Positions 45,662 through 58,227 of a DNA stretch of 64,000 nucleotides are shown piece by piece. How positions within the stretch are numbered: position 1 is the first letter of the stretch; the number at the start of each line of letters is the position of its first letter. Source of the stretch: Osmanthus fragrans (Eukaryota; Streptophyta; Magnoliopsida; Lamiales; Oleaceae). Both the position numbers and the translations under genes were made by a program. The notes beneath the pieces were generated by a model. It saw nothing but the letters and a program-made list of their open reading frames with translations, had not been told where the DNA came from and did not search any database. Where the stretch lies: positions 6,442,135 to 6,506,134 of the forward strand of contig CM033355.1 in NCBI GenBank assembly GCA_019395295.1. Direction: 5' to 3'.

Positions 45662-46783
45662 CTAAGAAAATTTACTTTGTTTTTCATAATGTAGTTTTTC
45701 CCCTCCAAAAGTTGGGAAAGTCATTTCATCAAAATGACAGTCTGTAAAACGTGTAGTAAATAAATCACCCGTTAAAGGTTCCAGATACCTAATAATGGAT
45801 GGTGAATCAAAACCCACATAAATCCCAAGTTTTCGTTGGGGACCCATTTTAGTACGTTGTGGGATAAAATAGGGACTTGGACAGCACAATAAAAAATCTT
45901 TAGGTGAGAAATATCAGGTTCATGACCAAATGCAAGTTGCAATGGTGAATATTGATAATAGGCAGTTGGTCTAATACGAACCAATGATGCAACATGTAAT
46001 ATGGCATGTTTCCAAACAGAAGTTGGTAGCTTTGTTTTCATAAGTAATGGTCTAACTATTAGTTGTAGACGTTTAATAAACGACTCTGCTAAACCATTTT
46101 GTGTATGGACATGCGCAACCGAATGTTCAATAGTAATCCCAATTGACATACAATAATTATCGAATGCTTGTGATCTGAATTCACCAGCATTGTCAAGACG
46201 AATAGTCTTGATTGATTGTGGTTGTAATTTTATGATTTGAGCAAGTAGTCTAGCAAATGCTACATTTCTAGTGAAAAGTAGGCAAACATGTGACCATCTA
46301 GTAGAAGAATCAATTAATACCTTAAAATGATGAAATGGTCCACATGGTGGGTGTAGTTGAATTCTTTCCAAGAAAGTTGGAGATTCAACGTTAACCTTTG
46401 TAGTCGGAGGTCTAATGACTAACTTGCTTTGCGAACAAACTACACATGGATAATCATTAGGTAAAATAATCTTCTGGTTTTTTAAAGGATGTCCATGTGA
46501 GTTGTTTATTATTCGACACATTATTATAGCTCCTAGATGTCCAAATCTTATCATGTCAAAGTATAAAACTTTTTTTTGGGTCAACGAACTTCTAGTTCGT
46601 GACATTATTTGATTCAACCATTTTTATAAATGTATAGTACATGTCAGATGGAAGTGCATGAAAATTTTCTTTTATCTGCTTTTTGCCAGATACAAAGGAA
46701 ATTATGCAAAGATATTCAATACTATTTTCTTGCACAGTCTCAATGTGATATCCATTGCAGCGGATATTTTTAAAACTAAGCAA
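45662..46783 (-). pseudogene. copia integrase with lost first catalytic Asp
   Basis: A GAG-pre-integrase stretch (NGYHIETVQENSIEYL) at 46783-46592 is followed by the integrase core with GHLGAIIM, HGHPLKNQKI and CVVCSQSKL (zinc-binding region). TIRLDNAGEF has the second catalytic Asp and HTQNGLAESF the Glu. The segment from FLERIQ runs directly into HPPCGPF, so the GDxxGP block with the first Asp is deleted. A late frameshift moves to PQRKLGIYVGFDSPS at 45889-45662. Confidence 0.85.
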
Positions 46784-47165
46784 ATTTCTTCTGGATTTAT
46801 TAGAGTAAAGTGCATCGTTAATATATGATTTTGTATTATTTGGTAAAATAATTCAAGCTCTTCCGGAGCCTTTAACGATATTCAATGCACCAGATATCAC
46901 ATTAACATTATTTTCTGCTAATATTAAGTCCAAAAAATATTTTTTATTTTGAAGAATTGTATGTGTGTTGCACTATTAATCAAATAAGTATTTTGACAAT
47001 CCATCATCAATCCATAAATACAACAAAATACATATGTTTTAATAAAAACTTGAATTTAAATTTAAGGAAGTAAATATAATTCAATAATATGAAATTGACA
47101 ATACATAATAAAGTTTTCCTTTTTTTTTTTGTGAAAAGTAAAAAAAAAAACATATTTCTAACTAA

Positions 47166-47351
47166 GGCCCTGTTTGACCCACATTTTAATTCTCATTCTC
47201 ATTCTTCTACTCATTTTTAACCACACATTTTTCAATAAAATAATATTTTCCATCACATCAATAACTTTTCCTTCTTTTTCAACCACACATTTCCCATAAT
47301 ATCACTATTTCAAAATATATTTTTCCCAAATAATCTCAATCAAACACACTC
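47166..47351 (+). mobile_element. Tourist-like MITE inside copia element, TSD TAA
   Basis: 186 bp with TIRs GGCCCTGTTTGACC and TCAAACACACTC, flanked by TAA at 47163-47165 and 47352-47354. The interior is nearly the same as the 4162 copy over TTCCATCACATCAATAACTT. It lies between the gag and integrase parts and so inserted after the retrotransposon. Confidence 0.9.
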
Positions 47352-47399
47352 TAAATTTGTAAAATAAAGTGAAATACTAGAAGCATATAAAATAAATTA

Positions 47400-48356
47400 A
47401 TCTACATCTTCCATCACACCACCCCCAATCAAGTGGTCAATATTTTCATTTGGATCGACAAAGAAATCAGAGACATCCAAATGAGTCACATCAATCGGAC
47501 CATCATAATTAGCAAAATTTGTCTCAACTTTTCCTTTTCCCTTGATTGATTTTTGATAAAGATCCACAAGGTGTTTTGCCGTACGACAGGTACGTGTCTA
47601 ATGCCCTTTCATTCCACATCTAAAACAATTTTGTTCATGCACCTTTTGGACGTGCTACTTTCGTTTGCTTTGTGCCTTTTGAAATTATTGTCTTGCTGAT
47701 GATAACTTTGTTGATTATTTCGTTCATAATTTATTTTACGTGCACGTCCATGTCCATGTCTTGATATTGCATTTGCTTCAGGTAATGGTACAGAACCAGT
47801 TGGACGTAACCCATGATTTTTCATTAGAAATTCATTATTTTGTTCAGCAATAAACAAGCAAGATCTAAGTTTGAGTACTTTTTGAAACCACGCTCACGAT
47901 ATTGCTACTGCAAGAGCACATTTGAGGCGTGAAAGGTAGAAAAAATCTTCATCAGTGATTTTTTCTCCACACAAGATCAATTTTGAAGATATTCTGAAGA
48001 GTTCAGAATTGTACTCACTTACAGTTTTGAAGTCTTGCAAACGAAGGTGCATCCACTCATAGCGGGTTTTGGGGAGGACTATAGTCCTCTGATGATCAAA
48101 TCTTTCAGTCAATTTTTTTCAAAGAGCATGTGGATATTTCTCATTGAGATATTCAATTTTCAATCCATCGTGAAGATGGTGACGAAGAAAGATGAGTGCT
48201 TTTGCATGATCCTGCAAGGATTATTTGTTTCATTCTTTTATTGTCTCTCCCAAACCTTTTGAGACAAGATAGATATCAGCATCAAATACCCATGATAGAT
48301 AATTTTTTGTCAGATATGTCTAGTGTAGTAAACTCAAGTTTTGTGATATTTGCCAT
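47400..48356 (-). pseudogene. copia gag
   Basis: Starts MANITKLEFTTLDIS at 48356. After a frameshift it continues with WVFDADIYLVSKGLGETIKE, then LTERFDHQRTIVLPKTRYEW and LRLQDFKTVSEYNSELFRIS (48112-47894). A zinc knuckle CFRCGMKGH-stop-TRTC (about 47627-47586) has TAG at 47600-47598 in place of the usual Trp. Gag would form the particle; this copy carries at least four lesions. Confidence 0.85.
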
Positions 48357-49460
48357 TTGATTAACTATACAATAAAATAAGTGAAAATACAATTAGTTTC
48401 AAAGAATATGATTAATCATTACATAATAGTTAATTAAATAATATCAACATAGGTTACGTGTTTTCTTTAAGGGAATAAACATTAATTTAAGATAATAAAT
48501 TCATCGAAATATGTGCTACTTCAGGAGCACGTTGTATTTTATTATTGTTCTTCAAGAACAATATATCAATATTCTTCTTGAATATTGAAAATTATAATTT
48601 ATGCTCTTCAGGAACAAATAATATTCTTCTAGAATATTAATTATAAAGTTGTGCTACTTCAAGAGCAACAACATGATAGAATATCATAATAGATCATCTA
48701 AAAATATTTAATCAAGTTAAGGGCAGAAAAAAATTCAATAATCATCATAAACTTATATTTTACAATAAAGAAATTTAATTTCCAAACATGCATTAAGAAA
48801 GAAATCTTGAAAAGAAATGCTCTAAAGTTATTTTTTACCACATAGGAAATTATTAATTATGATACATGAGTTATTAAATTGCCGCATGAATTACCAAATT
48901 GTGGTATGAATTACCAAATTGCAACGTGAATTAAATTTGGCATGATATGTTCATATTAATAAAACGTGAAAAGAAATCATATTATACAGGCAAAGTTGAA
49001 GTGAAAAAAGAAATCATATTACACACCAAATTGCAGCCTGAAAAGAAATCATACATACAAGAATCATGCATACTAATTGATTGTGATAGAATTAACAAAT
49101 TAAACCAAGACTAATTTGTACAAAAACTAGAGCATGATTAATCAACAAAAATTAAAGCATAATTAATTAAGGTAGAACCAAAAAGTTGGTCACAAAAAGC
49201 TAGTACATCTAATGATTTAATAATCTATATGATTGCAAAATAAATCTGCCACAATCAACTTGTGAATAAATCAACCGCAATCAATTAGCGGAAAATTCAA
49301 GAGGCAGAGAGTTTGTATAAGCAGAATATTATAATGCACATATAAAAAAATTCACATGTCATCAAATAAATTTTGGTACTTGTGACAGATGATTATGCTA
49401 AAAAAAAAAAATTACTATATTCACTAAACTTTGAATAATTAAGTTTTCGTGCTGATAACA
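48357..49460 (-). other. copia 5' leader
   Basis: Non-coding, about 1.1 kb from the primer site to the gag start. It has clustered short inverted words such as TGTTCTTCAAGAACA and AATATTCTTCTTGAATATT at about 48540-48640, and a run of ATGAATTACCAAATTG direct repeats near 48885-48925. Confidence 0.6.
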
Positions 49461-49641
49461 TGTTATAAAATAGAGAAGAAGAATAAGAGAAAATTAGAGT
49501 CAATATCTTGTGTGTATTTTATTAATGACCAAAACCCTAAATTTATAATTAAAAAACAGGGATACAATGATAATAATTTCTATGACTACAGGGTATAATT
49601 GTCATTCACTACAAATCCTAATAAACTTTTCTTTTACAACA
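49461..49641 (-). repeat. 5' LTR of copia element
   Basis: 181 bp partner of 43177-43352. Its outer edge, with the GAACT flank, is duplicated once more within 20 bp (49647-49665). Confidence 0.9.
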
Positions 49642-50468
49642 GAACTTTCTTTTTACAACAGAACTGACTCATTTTCTAATACATGAAATTTATATGAATA
49701 TAATGGTTATTATTATTATTATAATAATTATTTTAATGTTATTTATCATGCATTATGTCTCAATATACCCAAAAGCCAACGTTTATTTTAAATTATTATT
49801 TTGGAATTTGGTATTCACGATGGAATTTTTGTAAGATTTGTATATATATATATTTTAATATTTTTTTTGGGTAGAGTGCAGAAAATGCTTATGAGAAAAA
49901 TGCTAAATCACCACTAGGATAATCGTATGGATCACACTGTTCTCGCATGAATTGCGTGAGTCCTGTGTGAATAAAATAATATTTCTCCTCATGTGTGTAT
50001 AGTGTGAGTTGGGTGTCAATTATACAGGCACTGTAGCAAAACTCTATTTATGAATGTATAGTTAAGATGGAGACGAGAGAAAGTTGTTGGATTAAAATGG
50101 GAAGTAATATCTTGAAATGCTTGACGGTATCAATTTGGGGTTTTAGAAATAAAAATATTATGTCAAAAATATGAATCTAACTATCTTATTATAATGGAGT
50201 CGGTAATATGTACTTGGGGACCTTTTATTTTGATTAATTTATTGTGTACAAATTGAACATATATTTTTCTAAAAGGGTATAGTTACATATCTATGATAGC
50301 CTAAAGAGTCGAATAGAAATTCCTAATATTCTAAAATATTTATGTGATTAAAAACTACTACAATTTATAGATGGACATTTTAATCAAAATCGAATGATCA
50401 CAAAATTCTCGAATTTTAAAAGATGGTAATGATTCTTGAAATACTCGGACGAAACCCATATAAGAAGC
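49642..50468. other. intergenic, nothing recognised
   Basis: AT-rich sequence with no open frame or repeat that can be assigned. Confidence 0.5.
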
Positions 50469-52280
50469 TGATATAATACACCCTTAGCAATTATCCCTTA
50501 GCAATCTTCGGGTATGGTGACTAAGATTGGAACTATATGGAATGCACCCCGTGTCTACCAGCGTGGGTTTCACTATGTTGGCATTAGATGACAACGACCC
50601 CTAGGCGGTCGACCACATGCCTGCCACGTGAAGGCGTCGACCCCACGCATGCGCTCTACATTCATGCTAAGTTGTCTGCCACTACGAGACGCTCTACAAC
50701 GCTTAGTCACGGGAAATTACCTAGTTAGATAGAGGTCGCCTACCGGTTATCATAAAGACAACCAACTACTAGGCAGGTAGTGACCACCTTTTCAGAACGT
50801 GGGGAAAGTGGGAGCACAACGTGGGATACGTGACATTGCAACCGCCCGGCAGTTACGCGGCCCCAGCCGCCTATAAATTCCCCCAAAGCGGGTCAGGTAA
50901 AGACTACTGAATTTTTCAGCTATCTCCACCACTTGGACGACACTTTCGCCTCTCTTCGCCACTTGGACTATTCGATTTACTTACGTCGAGTAGAGAGCCG
51001 ATAAAAAATGGCGCAAAGACATACCCCTTGCCAATAAAATATCGACAAGAGGCAGGGGGTGAGTGATATAATATGCCCTTAGCAATTATCCCTTAGCAAT
51101 CTTCGGGTATGATGACTAAGATTGGAACTATGTGGAATGCACCCTGCGTCTACCAGCGTGAGCTTCACTATGTTGGCATTAGATGACAACAACCCCTAAG
51201 CGATCGACCACATGCCTGGCACGTGAAGGCGTCGATCTCATGCGGACGCTCTACATTCATGCTAAGTTGTCTGCGACTACGAGGCGCTCTACAACGCTTA
51301 GTCACGGAAAATCACCTAGTTAGATAGAGGTCGCCTAACAGTTATCACAAAGACAACCAACTACTAGGCGGGTAGTGGCCACCATCTCAAAACGTGGGAA
51401 AAGTGGGAGCACACGTGGGACTCGTGACATTGCAACAACCCGATAGTTACGTGGCCCCAGCCTCCTATAAATACCCCCAAGGGGGGGTCAGGTAAAGACT
51501 ACTGAATTGTTCAGCTATCTCCACCACTTGGACGACACCTTCGCCTCTCTTCGCCACTTGGACCATTTGATTTACTTACGTCGAGTTGAGAGCCGATAAA
51601 AAAATGGCGCAAAGACGTACCCTTTGCCAATAAAAAATATCGACAAGAGGCAAGGGGCTAGTGATATAATACGCCCTTAGCAATTATCCCTTAGCAATCT
51701 TCGGGTATGGTGACTAAGATTGGAACTATGTGGAATGTACCCCGTGTCTACCAGCGTGAGCTTCACTATGCTGGCATTAGATGACAACGACCCCTAGGCG
51801 GTCGACCACATGCCTGCCACGTGAAGGCGTCGACCCCACGCGGGCGCTTTACATTCATGCTAAGCTGTCTGCCACTATGAGGCGCTCTATAGCGCTTAGT
51901 CACGGAAAATCACCTAATTAGATAGAGGCCACCTAGCGGTTATCACAAAGACAACCAACTACTAGGCGGGTAGTGGCCACCTTCTCAGAACGTAGGAAAA
52001 GTGGGAGCACAACGTGTGACACGTGACATTGCAACCGTCCGTCAGTTACGCGGCCCCAGCCACCTATAAATACCCCAAGGTGGGTCAGGTAAAGACTAGT
52101 GGATTTTTTACTATCTGAGCTCTCCCTGTGCATTCAATTCCAAAAACTATATTTCTCCAGCTGATTCTAATTCTTACGTCGGAGGTACAATGGGAGAGAA
52201 GAGCCTCGCCCTCATTTTGCAGGTGACTTTTGATCATCGGACTAGCAGAACCACCCTACGCCATCTAGGAGAGCACGAAG
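50469..52280 (+). repeat. three tandem LTR-like units with TATA boxes
   Basis: Three units begin TGATATAATA near 50469, 51063 and 51661 (periods about 594 and 598 bp). Each shares CCCTTAGCAATTATCCCTTA and other blocks and has a TATAAAT box near its end (50872, 51466, 52065). Between units lies a short segment with TGGCGCAAAGAC and a purine-rich AAGAGGCAGGGGGTGAG directly before the next TG. That is the layout of LTRs joined by a very short internal region with a polypurine tract. The third unit diverges after GGTAAAGACTA and continues into CTTACGTCGGAGG and a TTTTGCAGGTGAC stretch resembling the end of a Ty3-type LTR. No coding sequence. Confidence 0.7.
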
Positions 52281-52711
52281 GTTTGTTTTGAACCTTTTCA
52301 CAAGCGAATTTTCATTTTTTAAGTTTTATTCTTTTCACTTTCAAATATTGCGTGAAATTTCTGATTTGAGTTCACTGATACGGACTTCTTTAATGCTCAA
52401 AAGGAAACTTTTGGAAATTAATGGGAGTATATATGTAATTTCTCTTTCCTTACATTTTGGTTTAAAATTGTAACCAGTTGAACAAACTAATGTAAAAAAA
52501 AATTGTTTTCTAAATTTTTAGCTGCGTTATGGTAGAACCCAACCGAAACCAACAATTCTGATTCCTGTTCATTTCTAAAAATTAGATGGAGCCCCCTGAT
52601 TCCATCTACAGAATGCTCAAAGTTTAATGTTAGGGAACAATACATAACCCAAGTCTTTACTATACATCATTTGAAAAGTAAGAATTATGTTTCCAATATT
52701 CAGAAATCAAG

Positions 52712-52716
<5 letters not shown>

Positions 52717-52755
<39 letters not shown>
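52717..52755. repeat. (AT)n microsatellite
   Basis: Uninterrupted AT tract in otherwise featureless sequence. Confidence 0.95.
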
Positions 52756-52758
<3 letters not shown>

Positions 52759-52899
52759 AATATACATGGTATGATTAACCTGGATCAATTCAATTCCTAA
52801 AATCAAGGAGTTGGTTACCATCTTAACAGAAGTATCCAAAATCTGTGCTAGCCGAAAACTTCATTATGGCGCATTTCTTCCCGTTTCGACTTACTGGAG

Positions 52900-53790
52900 C
52901 TGTATTTTGAAAATAGTTGCCTCCGATAGTCACAGTTAATCAGATTCCGGTGGTCACAAAATAGTTGCCTTCGGTGGTCACAATCAAGCCATAGCCTACC
53001 AAATTAATCAGTAAACAAATTTGTGACCCTCAACACCAACTTGTGCACATTTTTATGTGAACTTAGAACTTTGACCGCAAGTCTGTAACTTCTTATTTGT
53101 GCACGCAAGACTTTAACATGTGATCAATGTAACAAAGTATGTGACCTGAGTAGGCGCATATGAATCGGAGATCAAGTCACAAATCTGTGTCGTATGTATA
53201 TACAAATATGTGCCCACCGATTTGTTGATGTTTATTTTAGCTTATGGTCACAATTAAGCCATTGCCTTCATCCCTACAGCTGCGGCGGCAATCACCTTCA
53301 TCCCAATTAATCTGTGAATACCGGCACTCCCTTCATCCCAACAGCAGCGCTGCGACACTACCGACAGCGTCACCACCACCAACACTTCACTGTACCACAC
53401 TTCGTCGTCACCAACACCTCACAAATCTGAAAATCGCGACCAGCAACCTCACAAAAATTGCCATCAACAACACCTCACAAAACACCAACCACCACAGAAA
53501 GCACCATCCAAACCATCAGAAATCGTCACACCCAAACTGCCTCGCGATGATTCTCCACCACCCAAACTGCCTCGTGGTGATTCGCCACCACCCACCACCC
53601 AAATCTCCTCTTCATTCGCCACCACCCACTACTTGTGCTCTGGGCGGTGGATTGCTATGCACTTCACAAGTCGCAGCGTCGATTCTGCGACTTCACAAGT
53701 CGCCGCTCACTTCACGAAGGAGATGGAGAGGAGGAGAGAGAACATGAACGGCGGCTGTGCTAGAGAGAGAGAATGATGAACGACTTATAT
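52900..53790. repeat. GTCAC- and CCACCA-rich segment resembling 33.9-34.9 kb
   Basis: Repeated GGTGGTCACAA and AAGTCACAAATCTGTG words are followed by a CCACCACCCACCACC-rich stretch ending in GAGAGGAGGAGAGAGAA. The same succession occurs in the TIR element at 33402-34908. The + strand is open at 53244-53747 but the protein would be low-complexity (His, Pro, Ser), so it is not called a gene. Confidence 0.4.
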
Positions 53791-56362
53791 TTCTTTTTAA
53801 TTTGGGAAGGAATCAATTTGTTCAAGGCTTTAGATATAAACACTCTCTCTCCAATTCAACGTAAAATACGGTATTGATTTCCTCCCAAATAATTAATTTA
53901 ATTCAAAATAATCTATTAATTAAAACCTGATTATTGTATTATGAAAGTTGATTCTTGATTTACGAAAATGAATATTTAAATACAGGGTAGGCTGTAATTT
54001 TCTCTTAATGTTATCTAGGTGCTTCATTTTCTTAAAATAAAAAGAAAATCAAGTTTAAATCAAGAAATAAAATATAAATCTAAAAAAAAAAAAAAATTGC
54101 CAAGTCACTTAGTTTAACAGAACTCTAAACATTGTCTATTTTTCTATTATGTCGGATTGATATAATCCCTGTCTGCTAGAATTGGAAATTACTTTCTAAA
54201 CATCATTTTATTTTGCTAGTGTGATAAATTTTTAAGCAATTCATGGTTACATTTACGATATTCTAAGAGCATTTCCAATGCAAATGTGTAAATTGTTGTG
54301 AATGTAAGAAGCAAAATGGAGATGAAGAGCAGAACATTTTCAATGTTAATGTAGATGACATTAATTGTGGACCACGTCTAAAAGAGAGAGAATGTAGAGA
54401 AAGAGTGAAAAATAAATTATAAAAAATTAAATGAAGAATGTCTAACACACCCTACCATGGAGGTAAATTTCAAAAAATCTGAGTTGGAAAATTATATGGG
54501 ATTTAAAAATTCATTAAAATGAATTGAGGTCCCCCTTAATCAAACACTAAAATGAAGGTTGTACTTGTAACTACTTTGTAATGTTCACAATTGATTTTGA
54601 AATGCAAAGAAAAGTAAAATAAAAATCTAACTATCATGAAAACCCCATCAAGTGTTAAATCGGAACTTGAAGTCTAATATTTAACTACGGTTAATTTTTA
54701 TAGTTATGCTACATGTCCCAGTTTGGGGACAGACTTAAAAACTTTTGGCGCCACTGTTTTTAAGTAAATCAGAACAGTGAGTGTTTTCCTAATTTTTTTA
54801 TGACATGGGCCAAAGTGCCTAATAACAAACCTATTTAATTCATTAAATAGGATTGGTAAGATAGAGCATTTTTTAGATAATTTTTATTTTTAAAGAGTAT
54901 ATTCTATGAGCATTTATAAATTTAGATAGTAAATATTTTTAAGTACTCCAACAAACTTTTTTTTTATTAACACTTAATTTTATTACTCCAAAAAAATATT
55001 ATTATTATTTTTTTTATCTTTTATTTTTATTAGCTTCCCTTCAAATTATTATATTATTTTCCTCTATTGAAATTAGAATACTTTGAATGCATTTAATTAT
55101 AGAGGGTATGTTTGACTCTCTAAGTTTTGATAGTCGAATTTAGTCTCTAAATTAAAAACTTGAATTAAAAGAGGTTCTTGAAATATAATTTTTAAAGAAA
55201 TAATTCTTTAAAATAGATCATGCTACACGTACAATCGGGGATGACAATTTCGATTGATAATCACACACATGGGAGGAGGCCCACGATAAATAAAAAAATT
55301 GTGAGCCCCCTGCTGTGAGAATATTATAGCAAAATCCCTTTAAAATAGAGAAAAATCTCATATTTAAATAATCCCATCAAAATGTTCTTAGATGGAGGAA
55401 TAGTTAGAATCCAATAATGACATTGTATGAGTTCTACATTTTAAAGATCCCATATACTAACTAGGTTGTTTTATTATTTTAGAATTGTAAGATCGTGATA
55501 TTCAAATAAAAAATTTACAATCATGATGTACCCCATGATATTGTTTTTTATTGAACAATTAATTTCAAAAAGTTTTAATCGAACTCTTAACCTACTTATT
55601 CGTCAACAAGAAATAAAAGAAAAACGAGATCTCACTATTAAGAACTACGTTTAAACTTTAAATATTTTGATTATACAAAAATTTTCGAGCTCATGTATTT
55701 AGAATATGTTTGAGCCTCCCCCCTCTTTTTTTAAAAATAAAAAAAATTTGAAATAGTAATTTGATTGATAATATGTGATTAAAAAATAAGAAAATATTTT
55801 GAATTTATATGTAATATTATTTTATTGAAAAATATATGAGCGAAAATAAGAGATAAAAATATTTTTGAAAAAAATGAGGACCAATGGCTTAATAATTTAT
55901 GAGAAATTAAAAGGACAACAATAATTAAAAAAATAAATAAGATTATTTTGTCCACTCATAAATGACTCCTTTAATGCTGACAGTGATATGTGAGTTGTAT
56001 TCAATTAATTGTATTATCAGTTACCAAACCCGAAATAGTAGAATTTGAATTGGACTGTCCTCTAATAATTCATTATCTATTAATAATTAATAATTATAGC
56101 TACATTACATAATGTAATCCAACTTTTAATTTCCTTTTCATTATCTATCTTCATACACGAACCACGTGCCACTCTCTCTATTATTTGCTCTAAAACAAAG
56201 TTATTACAAATTAAAAAATAATATGGTTAACCTAGCTGATATAGTTTGTAGGCTATTATATCAATATGAGAGTTTACCTAGTGCGCATCCGAAGGATAGT
56301 GACTGTAAATTTGTCCTTAAAAAAATAAAAATAAAAATAAACAATAATGTTAGTTAGAAATA
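53791..56362. other. intergenic with one degraded MITE
   Basis: AT-rich, no gene. At about 55703-55890 a degraded Tourist-like MITE is visible (TATGTTTGAGCC at one end, GTAATATTATTTTATTGAA inside, CCAATGGCTTA at the other). Confidence 0.4.
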
Positions 56363-58227
56363 CTAGTCAATGTTAAATGCGCGTTGCACATTATTATGAA
56401 ATGATTTATAAGTGCCGTAGAAATAATATTTGAATATGCCTGAATGATAATTAGTTTAGAATTAATATCATGAAATATATACGTGACAATAAATGCTAAA
56501 TAATTTATTTAATTTTCAATTAAGTAAAATTAGATGTTAATTAGCATACAGTTATACACGAACATGAATAATAAAATGCACTCTTGAATATGATATTTTA
56601 ATTAACTTATAATTAGAATTAATAATATTTAAATGCATAAATGAAGATGAATATTAATTAAATGAATACGAATGTTAATTAATCGAGAATTAATAATAGA
56701 GAATTCAAACATTAATAAAAGCACATAGGTGAAATGAATCCGTTGAATGTACATGTACATTTATGGTAACTAAATTGTTAAATAAATTAAATACCTATTA
56801 AAAAATAAAAAGTAATGTATTTTTTAAATAATTAAATAATATTATGGTTAAAATCATAAAAAAATGATTCTCACTTGATCCGATATTTTATTCCAATTAA
56901 GTAAATTTGAACGTCAATTGAGATACATGGACGTGAATAATGAAATGCATTATTGAATGTGAAATTCTATTTAACTTTTATTTAAAATTAATAATACTGA
57001 AATGCATAAATGAAGATAAATATTAATTAAATAAATATGAATGTTAATTAACTGAGCATTAATAGTGAGAAATTCATACATTAATGAAAACATATATGTG
57101 AAATGAATATGTGAAATGTACATGTACATTGATTGTAACTAGAAAGTTAAAAAAATTAAATACATATTGAAAAAATAAAAAATAAAAAATTATTGAAATA
57201 ATTAAATTATAGTAGGGCTATAATTGTTTAAAAAATGAAGATGAATATTAATTGAATGAATGCGAATCTTATTAATTGAGAATTAATAGTATGAAATTTA
57301 TTAATTAATGAAACTACGTAGGTGAATGAATTCATCAAATGTATATGTACATTGATGATAACCAAATGGTTAAATAATTAAATACACATTGAAAAATGAA
57401 AAGTCAATATATTATTGAGATAATTAAATTACAGTAGGGCTAAATCCGTCCAAAAAAATAATTCTCACTTGATGTGATAGTTAATTTCAATGAAGTAAAA
57501 TTGAATATTAACTAATATACACGTAGGTGAATAATATAATGCATACTTGATTAGTGAAATTCTAATTAACTTATAATTAAAATACACACTGAAATATATA
57601 AATAAAGATGAATATTAATCAAATAAATGTGAATATTATTTAATTGAGAATTAATAATAGAGAATTTATATATTAATGAAAACACACAAATGAAATGAAT
57701 CTGTCAAATATACATGTACATTAATGGTAATTAAAATGTTAAATAAATTAAATATATATTGAAAAATGAAATTAAGATATTATTGAAATAATTGAATTAT
57801 AGTAGAGTCAAAAGAAATAATTATCACTTGATATGATATTTATTTATTATAAATTAGTGCTACAACACTAGTTTAGTGACACACTAAATTAAATATATAA
57901 TTTTGTGGCTCGACTCATTAAATGTCACTTATTATCATTTAAATTGGTATTATAATATTAATAGTACTAATAACATTATTAAGTTCATATTTGACGACCA
58001 TTATTTGAATTTTTTTTTTATATACTCATTTTTAACTACATAATAAAATATTTTACAAGTAAATTTAAAATTTTTTAATGACATATTCTCTTAAAAATTA
58101 TTATTCAAAATATTATTTTTTCAAATAATGATTGTCGAACAACACTGACGTCCTTGAGAAATTACATAAATGAAATGAGGAATTTCAAGAATAAACGAAA
58201 CCATTCTTTTATTTTTATTTTTTAGGA
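56363..58227 (-). mobile_element. short non-autonomous Helitron-like element
   Basis: On the minus strand it starts TCCTAAAAAATAAAAATAAA at 58227, preceded by A, and ends ACATTGACTAG at 56363, followed by T, with a GTGCAACGCGCA inverted segment just inside. A|T flanks without duplication, a TC start and a CTAG end fit a Helitron. The 3' end resembles that at 2157. Most of its 1.9 kb is a tandem array. It stops about 670 bp upstream of the AHL start codon. Confidence 0.6.
56500..57840. repeat. satellite array, unit about 367 bp, 3.6 copies
   Basis: The landmark TGTACATGTACATT recurs near 56749, 57118, 57341 (as TGTATATGTACATT) and 57710. Spacings are about 369, 223 and 369 bp, so the third unit has an internal deletion of about 145 bp. 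Shared words include ATGAATATTAATTAAATGAA and TTCTCACTTGAT. Confidence 0.85.

Larger units (their letters stand above)
43177..49641 (-). mobile_element. Ty1/copia retrotransposon, degenerate
   Basis: 6.5 kb bounded by LTRs of 176 and 181 bp and a perfect GAACT duplication at 43172-43176 and 49642-49646. The order on the minus strand is gag, integrase, reverse transcriptase, RNase H, the Ty1/copia arrangement. A polypurine tract (AAGGGGGAA, 43353-43361) precedes the 3' LTR, and a primer-site-like TGTTATCAGCACG follows the 5' LTR. All coding parts are interrupted by stops and frameshifts, and a MITE sits inside. The LTRs differ by roughly one base in ten plus small indels, so the insertion is old. 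Confidence 0.92.

Noticed and set aside
53244..53747. Open frame of 167 codons, His/Pro/Ser-rich
   Set aside because: Its openness follows from CCACCA and CACC repeats; no domain, and it lies in repeat-like sequence related to 34.6-34.9 kb.
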